Assembly (NCBI GenBank): GCA_003243425.1
Contig: QFQP01000005.1
Span: forward strand, 62,001 to 126,000
Origin: Archangium gephyra
Lineage (GTDB): Bacteria > Myxococcota > Myxococcia > Myxococcales > Myxococcaceae
Direction of reading: 5' to 3'
Length of the DNA: 64,000 bases
Shown: positions 25,856 through 34,427 of the stretch, in pieces
Layout: every line of letters starts with the position of its first letter
How positions within the stretch are numbered: position 1 is the stretch's first letter
Position numbers and translations under genes: made by a program
Notes under the pieces: generated by a model
What the model saw: the letters and a program-made list of their open reading frames with translations, nothing else
Told to the model about the DNA's origin: nothing
The model's database searches: none

Positions 25856-26449
25856 CTACACGCCGCCGGTCTGAAACTCGCGCGCCAACGAGCGAATGCG
25901 GTGCTGCCAGTTGTAGACGACCTGCCGATTCACGCCGAGCGCACGCGCCGTTTCATCGGCGTCGAGGCCGTCGCTGTACAGACACTTCAAGACCACACGG
26001 CCCCGGGGCGGCAGCTGCGCGTCGAGAAAGGCGCCCAGCCGGCTCACCGCATCACGCGCCGAGGTCTGCGCCTCGGGCGACGACGCATCGAGCGCCGCAT
26101 CAGCCGGGGCATCGGTCATCACCTCGAAGCGTTGCCGCGCGCCGGCGCGTTGCCCGGCGTTGCCCACTTCGCGCTCCGTCACCATGCCCACGAAGCCCTC
26201 GAGCGACGCGCCTCGCGCCGGGTCCCACTGCGCGAGCTGCCGGGCGTCGGCCTCGAGCAGCACCACGAACACCTGCTGAATGAGGTCGTTGGTGTCCAAC
26301 GCCCGCAGGTCACTGCGCCGCGCCTGCACCAGCCGCACCCGCGCGCGCACCACGGGGAAGAGCCGCTCGACCAGCGTGCGCGTGGCCCCGCGGTCCTTGC
26401 GGCTGACGGCGGCGATGAGCGCCAGCATCTCGTGCGCGGGCGCGCTCAT
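25856..26449 (-). CDS. ECF sigma factor of the CHAT operon
   Basis: A 197-aa sigma-70-like factor. Region 2 has L-D-T-N-D-L-I-Q-Q-V-F-V-V-L-L-E and W-D-P-A-R-G-A-S-L-E-G-F-V. Region 4 has V-L-K-C-L-Y-S-D-G-L-D-A-D-E-T-A-R-A-L-G-V-N and Q-V-V-Y-N-W-Q-H-R-I-R-S-L-A. I chose the ATG at 26449, which overlaps the stop of the preceding gene by four bases (ATGA). That makes the upstream membrane protein its likely anti-sigma. It probably drives this operon and perhaps the divergent protease gene. Confidence 0.85.
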   Translation of the reverse strand: MSAPAHEMLALIAAVSRKDRGATRTLVERLFPVVRARVRLVQARRSDLRALDTNDLIQQVFVVLLEADARQLAQWDPARGASLEGFVGMVTEREVGNAGQRAGARQRFEVMTDAPADAALDASSPEAQTSARDAVSRLGAFLDAQLPPRGRVVLKCLYSDGLDADETARALGVNRQVVYNWQHRIRSLAREFQTGGV

Positions 26450-27183
26450 TCGCGGCGCTCCACGTCGACCCGCCACCAGCCTTCACCACCGCGCGCGGTC
26501 TTGCCGACCCACTGCTTCACTGCGGCCTCGTCACCCGCGACGTGCAGCCACACCACGTGCGCGCCGGGAGCCCCGAGCCACGCACCGCCAGAGAACGTCA
26601 CCTCGAAGGAGCCGCGCGACGACGCGATGTCGGCGCCGTCGACCGGCAGGAGGCGCTGGTGTTCGTCTTCCACGAAGACGCCCAGGGCCCGCGGCGCGTC
26701 GCTCGCTTCTTCGGCGCGCAACCGGAGCACCAGCCGGCTCGCCGGGCCGACGATGGTGCGCGCGCCCGGCGTCGCGCCGCGCGTGGCCGCTTCGCCACCC
26801 TCGAGCTCGAAGGCGTAGGCACCCAGCGGGGCCTGTCGCGCGTTGCCCACCACCACCACCGCGAGCACGCCCGCGGCCAGGGCGGCGACGGCCGCCGGCA
26901 CCCAGCGGCGCCGCAGCGGCACCACGTTGGCCGGCAGCGTGACCTTCGACACCACCGACTCGACGTCGTCGGCCATCACCGGCTCCCGCAGGGCCTGCAG
27001 CAACAGCCGCGCGTCGGCGCTCTTGGCCAGCAACAGCTCGACGGCCTCGACCTTCTCGGGGGGCAACTTTCCATCGCGGTAGGCGATGAGCTCCGCGTCA
27101 TCGATGCGCATCGGGGTCTCCTGATGCGCCGTCGAAGTGTCTGGAATTCTTCGCAGGAGCGCGTCGAGTTCGTCGTCATTCAT
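26446..27183 (-). CDS. Membrane anti-sigma-like protein
   Basis: A 245-aa protein with a cytoplasmic N-terminal segment (D-A-E-L-I-A-Y-R-D-G-K-L-P-P-E-K at about 28-43, which resembles the start of zinc-less anti-sigma domains), one membrane helix (about 93-113: W-V-P-A-A-V-A-A-L-A-A-G-V-L-A-V-V-V-V), and a beta-rich outer domain of about 130 residues. No H-x3-C-x2-C zinc site is present. It overlaps and precedes the ECF gene, the classical order for a sigma/anti-sigma pair where the membrane protein senses an outside signal. The role is inferred from topology and context. Confidence 0.65.
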   Translation of the reverse strand: MNDDELDALLRRIPDTSTAHQETPMRIDDAELIAYRDGKLPPEKVEAVELLLAKSADARLLLQALREPVMADDVESVVSKVTLPANVVPLRRRWVPAAVAALAAGVLAVVVVGNARQAPLGAYAFELEGGEAATRGATPGARTIVGPASRLVLRLRAEEASDAPRALGVFVEDEHQRLLPVDGADIASSRGSFEVTFSGGAWLGAPGAHVVWLHVAGDEAAVKQWVGKTARGGEGWWRVDVERRE

Positions 27184-27300
27184 GGCGCGACGCTCTTACT
27201 TGGGTGTCGCCGAAACTCTTTTGTGCTTCAGGCGAAAAAAGGCAGAGCCTCCATCGTCAGTAGAAGTGCTGCCGCTTTCGAACCCGTCGCGAGGAGCACC

Positions 27301-29601
27301 ATGAACTGGAACACGCGCTTCATTTCTCACCGGCTCTCTGCCGTGGCGTTGTTGTCGGTGTCGTTGGCCACGCAGGCGCTCGCGCAGCAGGTGCCGCTGC
27401 CGTATTCGTCGAACGGCACCAACGAGCGGCCCTGCTCGAACGAGCGCTTCATGCTCGAAGTGCCGCTGGGCGCGACGCCCTTCCTGTCGGGCTTCGAGAC
27501 CACCTTCGCCAGCGAGCTGGTGATTTCACCGAGCTGGTTCTGTGGAGGCCTCGGCTGCCCGCTGGCCAGCGAGTACCGCGCGCGCCTGACCCCCACGCTG
27601 CCGGTGCGCCGCACCGGGGTTCCTCCAGAGCGGCTCGACGGTCACCGGCGCTCTTTCATCGTCACCTTCGAGCAGAACCACAAGGGCGCCTGGTTTCGCA
27701 CCACGCCCAACGCGTCGGCGCGCTGCGAGGTGGTCAAACAGCTGCGCGCCGCGGCGGCGAAGGGTCAGGGCATCAAGGTGCCGACCTCGCCCGCCACGGC
27801 GGACGTGCTGGTCTCACGCAGCTGCAACGTGCGCGTGCAAGACGCCGAGTACTACGCGGCGCCTTCGACGCTGGCGTGGGCCGACGAGCGCATCAAGGCG
27901 CGGCCCGGCAGCGTGACCCGCGACGTCGACGTGGCGCTGGTCGACACCGGCGTGCCCGTCGCCGAGTGGTGGAACCTGGGCGTCGCGAACGAAAAGCCGC
28001 TGCCCGCCTACGAGCCCCCCACCGACGGGTACCACGCGCACGGCGCGCACATGGCCGCGTTGATTCGCAGCGTGGCGCCCAACGCGAAAATCACCTCGTA
28101 CCGAGCGCTCGACGAGTACGGCGTGGGCAGCCTCGCCGCGCTGGCGAGCGCGACCGACGAGGCGTTGTTTCAGCACGACTGGCTCAAGCGCACCGGACCG
28201 TTGGTGGTGAACCTGAGCGTCGGTGCACCGCCCAACCTCTTCATTCCATCGAACCTCTCGGCCGGCAGCTGCTCGACCTGGGAAGACCCGTCGGGTGAGG
28301 CCATGCGCTACGTGCTGCAGGTGGCCGGCGTGCTCGACGAGAAGGGCCCGGCGGTCTTCGTGGCCGCGGCCAGCGGCAATCAGCCCTTCGAGAAGTACGC
28401 GCAGAACGACCTCATGGGCGCGCAGAGCCGCACCGCCACCCGGTGTGGCGTCACCACCTCGGCGCTGACCTCGTCGTTCTTCCCCGCTGCGCTCGGCGAG
28501 CTGCAGTCGTGTTCCGCCACCACGCCCACGTGGCTCCGGGTGCAGCCGGTGGGGGCGTCGAACTGGAACGACTCGGCGGCGCTCATCACGCTGCAGAGCG
28601 CGCAGGTACGGCTCTACGCGCCCGGGGAGCGCGTGTACGCGCGCGGCCACTTCCACACCGCCGACAGCGAGGTGTCGTGCACCGACGTGGGCTCGGCCGT
28701 GGGGTTCGAGCTGCCCGCCGCGGTGACGGGAACCTCGGCGGCGACCGCGCTGGTGTCGGCGACGGCGGCGCACGTGCTGGGCCGCGTGCCCTGGGCCGGT
28801 CAAATCGACATGCCGCGGGCCGCTGAAATCTCGCGCCTGCTGTACCTCACGGGTCAGCCGATGTGCCTCGGCCCCAAGGCCCGCCGCATCGACCTCAGCC
28901 GCGCCGACGACGCGGTGCAGACCCTCACGCCCGGCTGCATCGAGCTCGTCGACTGTCTGTCTTCCAGCAGCCACCCGGCCGGCCCGGCCATCGGCGACAG
29001 CACCGGGTACGTGTGCGCCGGGGCGATGCAGCGCTGCTTCGGCGTCACCGGTGGTGAGCTGGGCTGCCCGCCGGTGCCTCCGCGCGAACCGGGCTGGAGC
29101 TCGGGGCAGCTCGCCGCCGTGGCGCGCGCCGAGCCCTCGTGCCGACGCTCGTGGGGCGCGCCCGCGGGGCTGCCGACGCCGCCGTTGCTGGGGCAGTACT
29201 CGCGGTACACCGAGCAGCAGCTCGCCGGCATCGGGCCGCAGCCGTCGGGCGACGTGTGCCCGGTGTGCTCCCTCATCATCGACCCGGTGCTGACGCGCGT
29301 GCGCTTCGAGCTGGGCGACGAGTTCCCGCTCGGCACCCAGTTTCAGAACGTGAGCGTCGCGCTCTTCACACCCGACAAGCAGCCCGTGGCGCACCTGCCC
29401 ATCAGCGACGGCCGCGTCTGGAGGCCCGGCGAGGTGGGAGAGATGGTGGTCGACCTCACCGGGGTGCGCGGCGCTGACCCCACCACGCTGGTGAACATGC
29501 TCCGCGACCGCCAGTTGATCCCCGTGCTCGACGTGGGCGTGCGCCCGCGGCGCGGTGAAGAGAGCCGAATGCAGAAGGAGCTGCTGGTGGAGCTGCCCTG
29601 A
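27301..29601 (+). CDS. Secreted subtilisin-like (S8) serine protease
   Basis: A 766-aa protease with a signal peptide (about 1-28, ending A-L-A). Catalytic triad: Asp215 in V-A-L-V-D-T-G-V, His247 in H-A-H-G-A-H-M, Ser479 in V-T-G-T-S-A-A; the oxyanion Asn is about N360 in A-A-A-S-G-N. The His motif H-G-A-H-M departs from the usual H-G-T-H-V. Ahead of the catalytic part lies a 190-residue N-terminal domain with several Cys, and behind it a C-rich tail of about 250 residues. GAGGAG stands just before the ATG at 27301. The gene is divergent from the anti-sigma/ECF/CHAT operon and is followed 31 bp later by a kinase gene. Its stop lies in TGATCA. Confidence 0.88.
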   Translation: MNWNTRFISHRLSAVALLSVSLATQALAQQVPLPYSSNGTNERPCSNERFMLEVPLGATPFLSGFETTFASELVISPSWFCGGLGCPLASEYRARLTPTLPVRRTGVPPERLDGHRRSFIVTFEQNHKGAWFRTTPNASARCEVVKQLRAAAAKGQGIKVPTSPATADVLVSRSCNVRVQDAEYYAAPSTLAWADERIKARPGSVTRDVDVALVDTGVPVAEWWNLGVANEKPLPAYEPPTDGYHAHGAHMAALIRSVAPNAKITSYRALDEYGVGSLAALASATDEALFQHDWLKRTGPLVVNLSVGAPPNLFIPSNLSAGSCSTWEDPSGEAMRYVLQVAGVLDEKGPAVFVAAASGNQPFEKYAQNDLMGAQSRTATRCGVTTSALTSSFFPAALGELQSCSATTPTWLRVQPVGASNWNDSAALITLQSAQVRLYAPGERVYARGHFHTADSEVSCTDVGSAVGFELPAAVTGTSAATALVSATAAHVLGRVPWAGQIDMPRAAEISRLLYLTGQPMCLGPKARRIDLSRADDAVQTLTPGCIELVDCLSSSSHPAGPAIGDSTGYVCAGAMQRCFGVTGGELGCPPVPPREPGWSSGQLAAVARAEPSCRRSWGAPAGLPTPPLLGQYSRYTEQQLAGIGPQPSGDVCPVCSLIIDPVLTRVRFELGDEFPLGTQFQNVSVALFTPDKQPVAHLPISDGRVWRPGEVGEMVVDLTGVRGADPTTLVNMLRDRQLIPVLDVGVRPRRGEESRMQKELLVELP

Positions 29602-29632
29602 TCAATTGACGAGCGCGCGCGGCGCCTGCCTA

Positions 29633-30703
29633 ATGCCCGCCCCGGTGGGCACCTCGCTCTGTCAGCACTGCGGCCGTACCCACGCCGAAGACACGGCCCG
29701 CTGCCCGCGCACCAACCGGTCGATGAAAGACCCCGGGCCCTGCGGCTCCCACATCGACCGCTACCTCGTCGAGAAGCTGCTCGGCACCGGGGGCTTCGGC
29801 GCGGTCTACCTCGCGCGCCACCGCCGCACGCAGGCCCAGGTCGCCCTCAAGGTGCTCAAGGCCGCGTTGATGACCGACGCCAACGTGCTCGAGCGCTTTC
29901 TGCGCGAAGCCACCACGGCGGCCTCGGTGGGCAGCGAGCACCTGGTGCGCGTGGTCGACGCCGAGGTGACGGCCGACCAGGTGGCCTTCATCGCCATGGA
30001 GTACCTCGACGGCGAAGACCTCAAGGCCATCGTGAAGCGCGAGCGCCGCCTGCACCCGTCGCGCGCCGTGGAGCTCGTCAGCCAGGTGCTCCGCGGGCTC
30101 TCGGCCGCGCACGACAAGGGCATCGTGCACCGCGACATCAAGCCCGCGAACATCTTCATCACCCGGGTGCGCGAGCCCAACGGCACACAGCGCGAACACG
30201 CGAAGGTCCTCGACTTCGGCATCAGCAAGGTGCTCGGCGCCGCGCAGCTCACCGCGCAGGGCATGACCATGGGTACGCCGTCGTACATGGCGTGGGAGCA
30301 GTTTCACGACGCCCGCGAAGTCGACGCGCGCACCGACCTCTACGCGGTCGCCGCGATGCTCTACGAATTGCTCGTGGGCGAAGTGCCGTACGACGCGCCC
30401 AACATCCTCTCGCTGATGAACAAGCTGCGAATCGGCGACCGCCGGCCGATGCGCGACGTGGTGCCGTGGCTGCCGGTGCCGCTGTGCGCCGTCGTCGAGA
30501 AGGGCCTCGAGAAGCGCCGCGAGTGGCGCTGGCAGTCGGCGCGCGAATTCCTGGCCGCGCTCGAGAACGTCACCTTGCTGCTCGACCCGGTGCCACCGCT
30601 GACGCCCGCCACGGTGGAGATGGAGGAGGTCGACCTCGAACGCCAGCTCGATACGCGCATTCGAAGGCGCGACCTGAGCGATGACGAGACCTTGAAGGAG
30701 TAG
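29633..30703 (+). CDS. Ser/Thr protein kinase with Cys-rich N-terminus
   Basis: A 356-aa Hanks-type kinase. The first 30 residues carry C-Q-H-C-G-R-T-H and T-A-R-C-P-R-T-N, a Cys-rich knuckle frequent before myxobacterial kinase domains. Kinase: G-T-G-G-F-G-A-V near 51, Lys73, H-R-D-I-K-P-A-N (Asp168), D-F-G (194-196) and M-G-T-P-S-Y-M-A-W-E-Q. The M-A-W-E in place of the common M-A-P/S-E is unusual. No membrane helix, so it is cytoplasmic. A 31-bp gap from the protease gene suggests one transcript. I chose the ATG at 29633; the longer frame overlaps the protease end. Confidence 0.88.
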   Translation: MPAPVGTSLCQHCGRTHAEDTARCPRTNRSMKDPGPCGSHIDRYLVEKLLGTGGFGAVYLARHRRTQAQVALKVLKAALMTDANVLERFLREATTAASVGSEHLVRVVDAEVTADQVAFIAMEYLDGEDLKAIVKRERRLHPSRAVELVSQVLRGLSAAHDKGIVHRDIKPANIFITRVREPNGTQREHAKVLDFGISKVLGAAQLTAQGMTMGTPSYMAWEQFHDAREVDARTDLYAVAAMLYELLVGEVPYDAPNILSLMNKLRIGDRRPMRDVVPWLPVPLCAVVEKGLEKRREWRWQSAREFLAALENVTLLLDPVPPLTPATVEMEEVDLERQLDTRIRRRDLSDDETLKE

Positions 30704-30715
30704 CGCGGGGCATCT

Positions 30716-31498
30716 CTACGCGCGGCCGTGGAGCGCCACGAAGGCGAACCACGCGACGCCGGCCACGGCGATGCCCAGCAGCAGACTTCCACCGAACTGA
30801 ATGGCGCGCGCCGGCCCCGGCACCGGCGTGGCGAGCGGCCCTTCGACCGGAATGTGCGGGTTGCCCGGCACCGTCCACGTGCCTGACAACGAACATTCGG
30901 CGAAGGGGTCCAACTGGCGAATCGCGGCTTCGTCTTTCGAGGCAATCAGGGCCGCCATGTACTGCTTGGCGTTGAGCACCTTGTTCACCGCGGCCTCGGC
31001 CTTGTCGTTTCCGTAGAACGTGAAGGTGAAGGGCCCGCCGAACTCGAGGCGGCTGTGGGAGTAGCTGCCGTTGCGCCGCACCGTCACCAGCGTGGGCCGA
31101 CCCAGCGAGGTGACCGGCGTGAAGAACACGTCACCGCCCGACAGCTTCAGCAGCCCCGAAGGAAACACGAACAGGCCTTCGCGGAAGGGCGGCGGCTTCC
31201 ACAACCGGCTGAACACCACCGACATGCTGGCGGCGAGGAAGAAGAACGTCGCCGCGGCCAGCCCGTAGAAAGCCTCTTCGTCGTGCCGCGGGTGAATGCC
31301 GGAGCGCAGGCGGCTGAGCAGATAGTCGACGCAGAACCACATGACGCCGAGCCCGCCCAAGGCCACGAGGTACTTGAACCAGCCCAGGTTCCACGCCGGG
31401 TCGCTGATCAGCAGCAGCGGGTCCTGCTCCTTCGAAGTCGTCAGCTTCACCAACCGCTCACGCACGACTCGAGGCAACCCGTTGAAGGGAACTTTCAT
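30716..31498 (-). CDS. Membrane protein of unknown function
   Basis: A 260-aa protein with two membrane helices near residues 42-62 and 78-100, a beta-rich cytoplasmic or outer domain of about 110 residues with a P-V-T-S-L-G-R-P-T-L-V-T-V block (PH-domain-like alternation), and a third helix close to the C-terminus (about 236-256). No family recognised. It is convergent with the kinase gene (12 bp) and follows the 141-aa gene on the same strand with a 67-bp gap. Confidence 0.6.
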   Translation of the reverse strand: MKVPFNGLPRVVRERLVKLTTSKEQDPLLLISDPAWNLGWFKYLVALGGLGVMWFCVDYLLSRLRSGIHPRHDEEAFYGLAAATFFFLAASMSVVFSRLWKPPPFREGLFVFPSGLLKLSGGDVFFTPVTSLGRPTLVTVRRNGSYSHSRLEFGGPFTFTFYGNDKAEAAVNKVLNAKQYMAALIASKDEAAIRQLDPFAECSLSGTWTVPGNPHIPVEGPLATPVPGPARAIQFGGSLLLGIAVAGVAWFAFVALHGRA

Positions 31499-31565
31499 GT
31501 GCGCGCGAGCCTAGCGGTCTGCGACGCGAACGTGATTGCGACGGGGGTGCGTGCGTCGAGCGGCC

Positions 31566-31991
31566 TCAGAGCGCTTCTGAAGCACCGGGCGAGACGAGGT
31601 CGAGCACCAGCCAGCCGAAGTGCGCGTCGACCGACAACACGCGCGTACCCTGCTCGTCGACCAGCGCGCCATCACGAAACCGCAGCACCGAAGGCGGTGC
31701 GCCGAAGCGTCGCACGGCGATGGCCTGCGATTGATCATCGTCGTCGACCAGCCGTACTTCGAGACGGCGGCCGTCGAGCACCAGGCCGTGCAGCTCCGGC
31801 CCGAACTCGAACATCACGCGCCGGTTGGCGGCGAGCAGCTCGCCGTGCGCTTCACGAAAGACCCTCGCGATGATCCGCATCACGAGACGAAGCTCCTCGA
31901 CGTGCGCCGAGCGGCGTTCAGCATCTTCATGCTCCGGGCGGTCGTGCTCCGTCGAGTTGAGGTGCCTTCTGAGAGCCTTCTTCCACGACAT
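31566..31991 (-). CDS. Hypothetical protein
   Basis: A 141-aa soluble protein without signal. The N-terminal third is helical and charged, the rest beta-rich (G-L-V-L-D-G-R-R-L-E-V-R-L-V-D-D-D-D-Q-S-Q-A-I-A). No family recognised. The ATG at 31991 is supported by GAGGAGC about 6 bp upstream. The 26-bp tandem repeat begins 12 bp before the start and so lies over its promoter. Confidence 0.55.
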   Translation of the reverse strand: MSWKKALRRHLNSTEHDRPEHEDAERRSAHVEELRLVMRIIARVFREAHGELLAANRRVMFEFGPELHGLVLDGRRLEVRLVDDDDQSQAIAVRRFGAPPSVLRFRDGALVDEQGTRVLSVDAHFGWLVLDLVSPGASEAL

Positions 31992-32003
31992 TCGTTGCTC
32001 CTC

Positions 32004-32055
32004 GCTTCAACTGGGTTGAGTGGGGCCAAGCTTCAACTGGGTTGAGTGGGGCCAA
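32004..32055 (+). repeat. Exact 26-bp tandem duplication in a divergent intergenic region
   Basis: Bases 32004-32029 and 32030-32055 are identical. Each copy contains TCAACTGGGTTGA, which has 5-bp inverted arms around TGG. Two adjacent dyads with a 26-bp period (about 2.5 turns) between the divergent 141-aa gene and GH92 gene could be a repeated operator. It could also be a simple slippage duplication. Confidence 0.8.
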
Positions 32056-32147
32056 CGACGAGATCGATAAGCATCGAGATCGACCGCGCCAGATCTTGCC
32101 GCGCGCGCGCGCGTCACTACGCGCGGTGGTGCTACGTCTGGGTGACC

Positions 32148-34379
32148 GTGAAGCGAATCGTCATCGTCGTGTCATGCGCGCTCGCTGCCTGTTCCCCCGC
32201 TTCGTCGGAGTCGTTACCGCCGGCCGTCGAAGACGCGCTCGCGTACGCGTCACCGGCGATGGGCACGGGAGGCTTCGCGTACTTCCACGGCTCGGCGTTC
32301 GTGGGCGCTGCGGTGCCGCACGGGTTGGTGAAGGCGGGGCCCGACACGCGCGGCCGCTACGGCACGCTCAACTTCATCCACTACTCCGGCTACTGGGCCG
32401 ACGACGACACGGTGATGGGCTTCTCGCAGCTCCATCTCCACGGCACGGGCGCCACCGACTGGGGCGTGCTCTCGCTGATGCCGGTGACGTCGGGCGAAGC
32501 GAACGTGCTCAACCGCGGCACGTACCAGAGCAAGTTCAGCAAGCGCTCCGAGGTGCTGCGCGCCGGCTCGTACGAGGTGACGTTGACGAAGTGGAACGAC
32601 GTGAAGGCCGAGCTCACCGCTTCGGTGCACGCCGCACATCACCGCTACACGTTCGCCGCGGGTGACACGCCGCACGTGGTGCTCGACCTGCGCGAGGCGC
32701 TGTCGGGCGGCGAGCTGACCGAGCAGGAGGTCACGTGGGTGAACGACACCACGCTGCGCGGCTCGTTGTTGTCGAAGGGCGGCATGTCGCGCGGCTTCGG
32801 CGGCAATCGCGTGTGGTTCGAGCTGAAGACCAGTCGCGCCTACGAAGTGGTGCAGCGCGCGGGCAATGCAGCGCTGTTGCTGCGCTTCGCCGCCGGCGAG
32901 CCGGTCGAGGTGATGCTCGGTGTGTCGCTGGTGTCGGCGGAGGGCGCGACGAAGAACCTCGAAGCCGAGATGCCGACGTTCGATTTCGAGGCGCACAAGG
33001 CGGCCGCGGAAGCAGCGTGGCGCGAGCGGTTGTCGCGGCTGACGGTGTTCGGCGGTTCAGAAGAAGACCGCGCCACCTTCTATTCGGCGCTGCGCCTCGC
33101 GTTCCTGATGCCGACCATCATCAGCGACGTCGACGGCGCGTACACGTTCGGTGGCGCGCGTTCGTCGGTGGCGAGCGGCGAGGTGATGCTGTCCGACCTC
33201 TCGTTGTGGGACACGTACCGCACGGTGCACCCGCTCTACTCGCTGGTGCATGAAGACGGCGCGCGCTGGTCGGTGCAGAGCCTGACGCGCATGGCCGCAG
33301 ACGGCCGCGGGTTTCCGCGCTGGCCGATGGCCACGGGTGAAGCAGGCACGATGGTGGGCGCGCCAGCCGACATCGTGATCAGCGACGCGGTGCTGCGCGG
33401 CGTGCCCGGCCTCGACGCGGCGTCGTTGTACGCGGCGCTCCGCACCGAAGCGCTCGGGAACCCCGCGCGTGGCTCGCGCGCGGCGATGGGTGGCTACACC
33501 ACGCGCGGCTGGGTGCCGGTGGAAGAGTCGGGCCGCAGCGTCGGCATCACCGTCGAGTACGCGCACGCCGACTTCGCGCTCGCGCAGCTCGCCCGTCACG
33601 TGGGCCACGCTGATGACGCCGCGCAACTGGAAACGCGCGCCAAGGGTTGGCGGCAGCTGTTCGACGCAGAGCTCGGGGTGCTGCGCCCGAAGCACGCCGA
33701 TGGCACGAAGGTGACCGACGCGTTCACCACCGGCAGCTGGGACCACTACGCCGAAGCCAATGGCTGGCAGACGACGTTCATGCCCGCGTGGGACCTCGCC
33801 GGGCTCGACGAGGTCTTCGGGGGCCGCGAGGCGTTCATCGCTGCGCTGACGGCGTTCTTCGACGGTGCGCCCGCCGAGCACGCGGCGGCGTTGGCAGACC
33901 CGAACTACGAGCTCCGGTACCTGCCGCGCAGCTACTACTGGCCGAGCAACGAGCCGGACATTCAGGCGCCGTTCATGTTCGCGCAGGCCGGGCGGCCGGA
34001 GCTCGCGGCGAAGTGGACCGACTGGGCGCGGCGCACGTTCTTCTCGGCGAAACCCGACGGTGTTCCCGGCAATGACGACGGCGGCACGCTGGGCAGCTGG
34101 TTCGTGCTCGCGGCGGCGGGCCTGTATCCGCTGCCGGGGACTGATCAGTGGATCATCGGCTCGCCGCTGTTCCCCAGGCTCGAGGTGAAGCTGCCCGGCG
34201 GCGGTGTGTTCACCATCGAAGCGAAGGGCGTGTCGGCCGAAGCCATCTACGTGCAATCGGCGACGCTGAACGGTGCGCCGTTGAACGTAGCGGTGCTGAA
34301 GCACGCCGACGTGAAGGCGGGCGGCTCGCTGGTGCTGCAGATGGGCCCCGCGCCTTCGGAGTGGGCGCAGGGGACATGA
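32148..34379 (+). CDS. GH92-family alpha-mannosidase-like lipoprotein
   Basis: A 743-aa protein with lipobox A-L-A-A-C (Cys about 15). GH92 motifs include T-G-G-F-A-Y-F-H-G-S-A, W-D-T-Y-R-T-V-H-P-L-Y, G-E-A-G-T-M-V-G-A-P-A-D-I-V, and the C-terminal P-G-N-D-D-G-G-T-L-G-S-W-F-V-L-A-A-A-G-L-Y-P, which holds the Asp pair of the active site. GH92 enzymes are calcium-dependent exo-mannosidases acting on alpha-linked mannose, so it likely trims mannan or glycoprotein glycans at the cell surface. No transporter or other glycosidase is near. The start is set at the GTG at 32148 because it yields a clean lipoprotein signal; longer starts exist. Confidence 0.85.
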   Translation: MKRIVIVVSCALAACSPASSESLPPAVEDALAYASPAMGTGGFAYFHGSAFVGAAVPHGLVKAGPDTRGRYGTLNFIHYSGYWADDDTVMGFSQLHLHGTGATDWGVLSLMPVTSGEANVLNRGTYQSKFSKRSEVLRAGSYEVTLTKWNDVKAELTASVHAAHHRYTFAAGDTPHVVLDLREALSGGELTEQEVTWVNDTTLRGSLLSKGGMSRGFGGNRVWFELKTSRAYEVVQRAGNAALLLRFAAGEPVEVMLGVSLVSAEGATKNLEAEMPTFDFEAHKAAAEAAWRERLSRLTVFGGSEEDRATFYSALRLAFLMPTIISDVDGAYTFGGARSSVASGEVMLSDLSLWDTYRTVHPLYSLVHEDGARWSVQSLTRMAADGRGFPRWPMATGEAGTMVGAPADIVISDAVLRGVPGLDAASLYAALRTEALGNPARGSRAAMGGYTTRGWVPVEESGRSVGITVEYAHADFALAQLARHVGHADDAAQLETRAKGWRQLFDAELGVLRPKHADGTKVTDAFTTGSWDHYAEANGWQTTFMPAWDLAGLDEVFGGREAFIAALTAFFDGAPAEHAAALADPNYELRYLPRSYYWPSNEPDIQAPFMFAQAGRPELAAKWTDWARRTFFSAKPDGVPGNDDGGTLGSWFVLAAAGLYPLPGTDQWIIGSPLFPRLEVKLPGGGVFTIEAKGVSAEAIYVQSATLNGAPLNVAVLKHADVKAGGSLVLQMGPAPSEWAQGT

Positions 34380-34401
34380 CGCGCTGCATTTTTTGACCGG
34401 C

Positions 34402-34419
34402 CGCTACACGCTCGTAGCG
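34402..34419. promoter_or_regulatory. Overlapping small inverted repeats before the PilZ gene
   Basis: CGCTAC-ACGCTC-GTAGCG has perfect 6-bp arms and overlaps a second dyad, CACGC-TCGTA-GCGTG. The element ends 8 bp before the PilZ ATG and could fold in the leader in two mutually exclusive ways. Tentative. Confidence 0.3.
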
Positions 34420-34427
34420 TGGGCGAC

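Noticed and set aside
27287..27298. GGGTTCGA-like T-arm motif
   Set aside because: No acceptor stem or anticodon arm around it; not a tRNA.
26542..27300. Upstream extension of the subtilisin frame
   Set aside because: It runs antisense to the anti-sigma-like gene and has no signal peptide. The ATG at 27301 has GAGGAG and a clean signal.
27184..27300. ECF-type promoter boxes between the two protease operons
   Set aside because: GAAAC and GAACC-like words are present, but no pair with convincing spacing stands out by eye, so no promoter is annotated.
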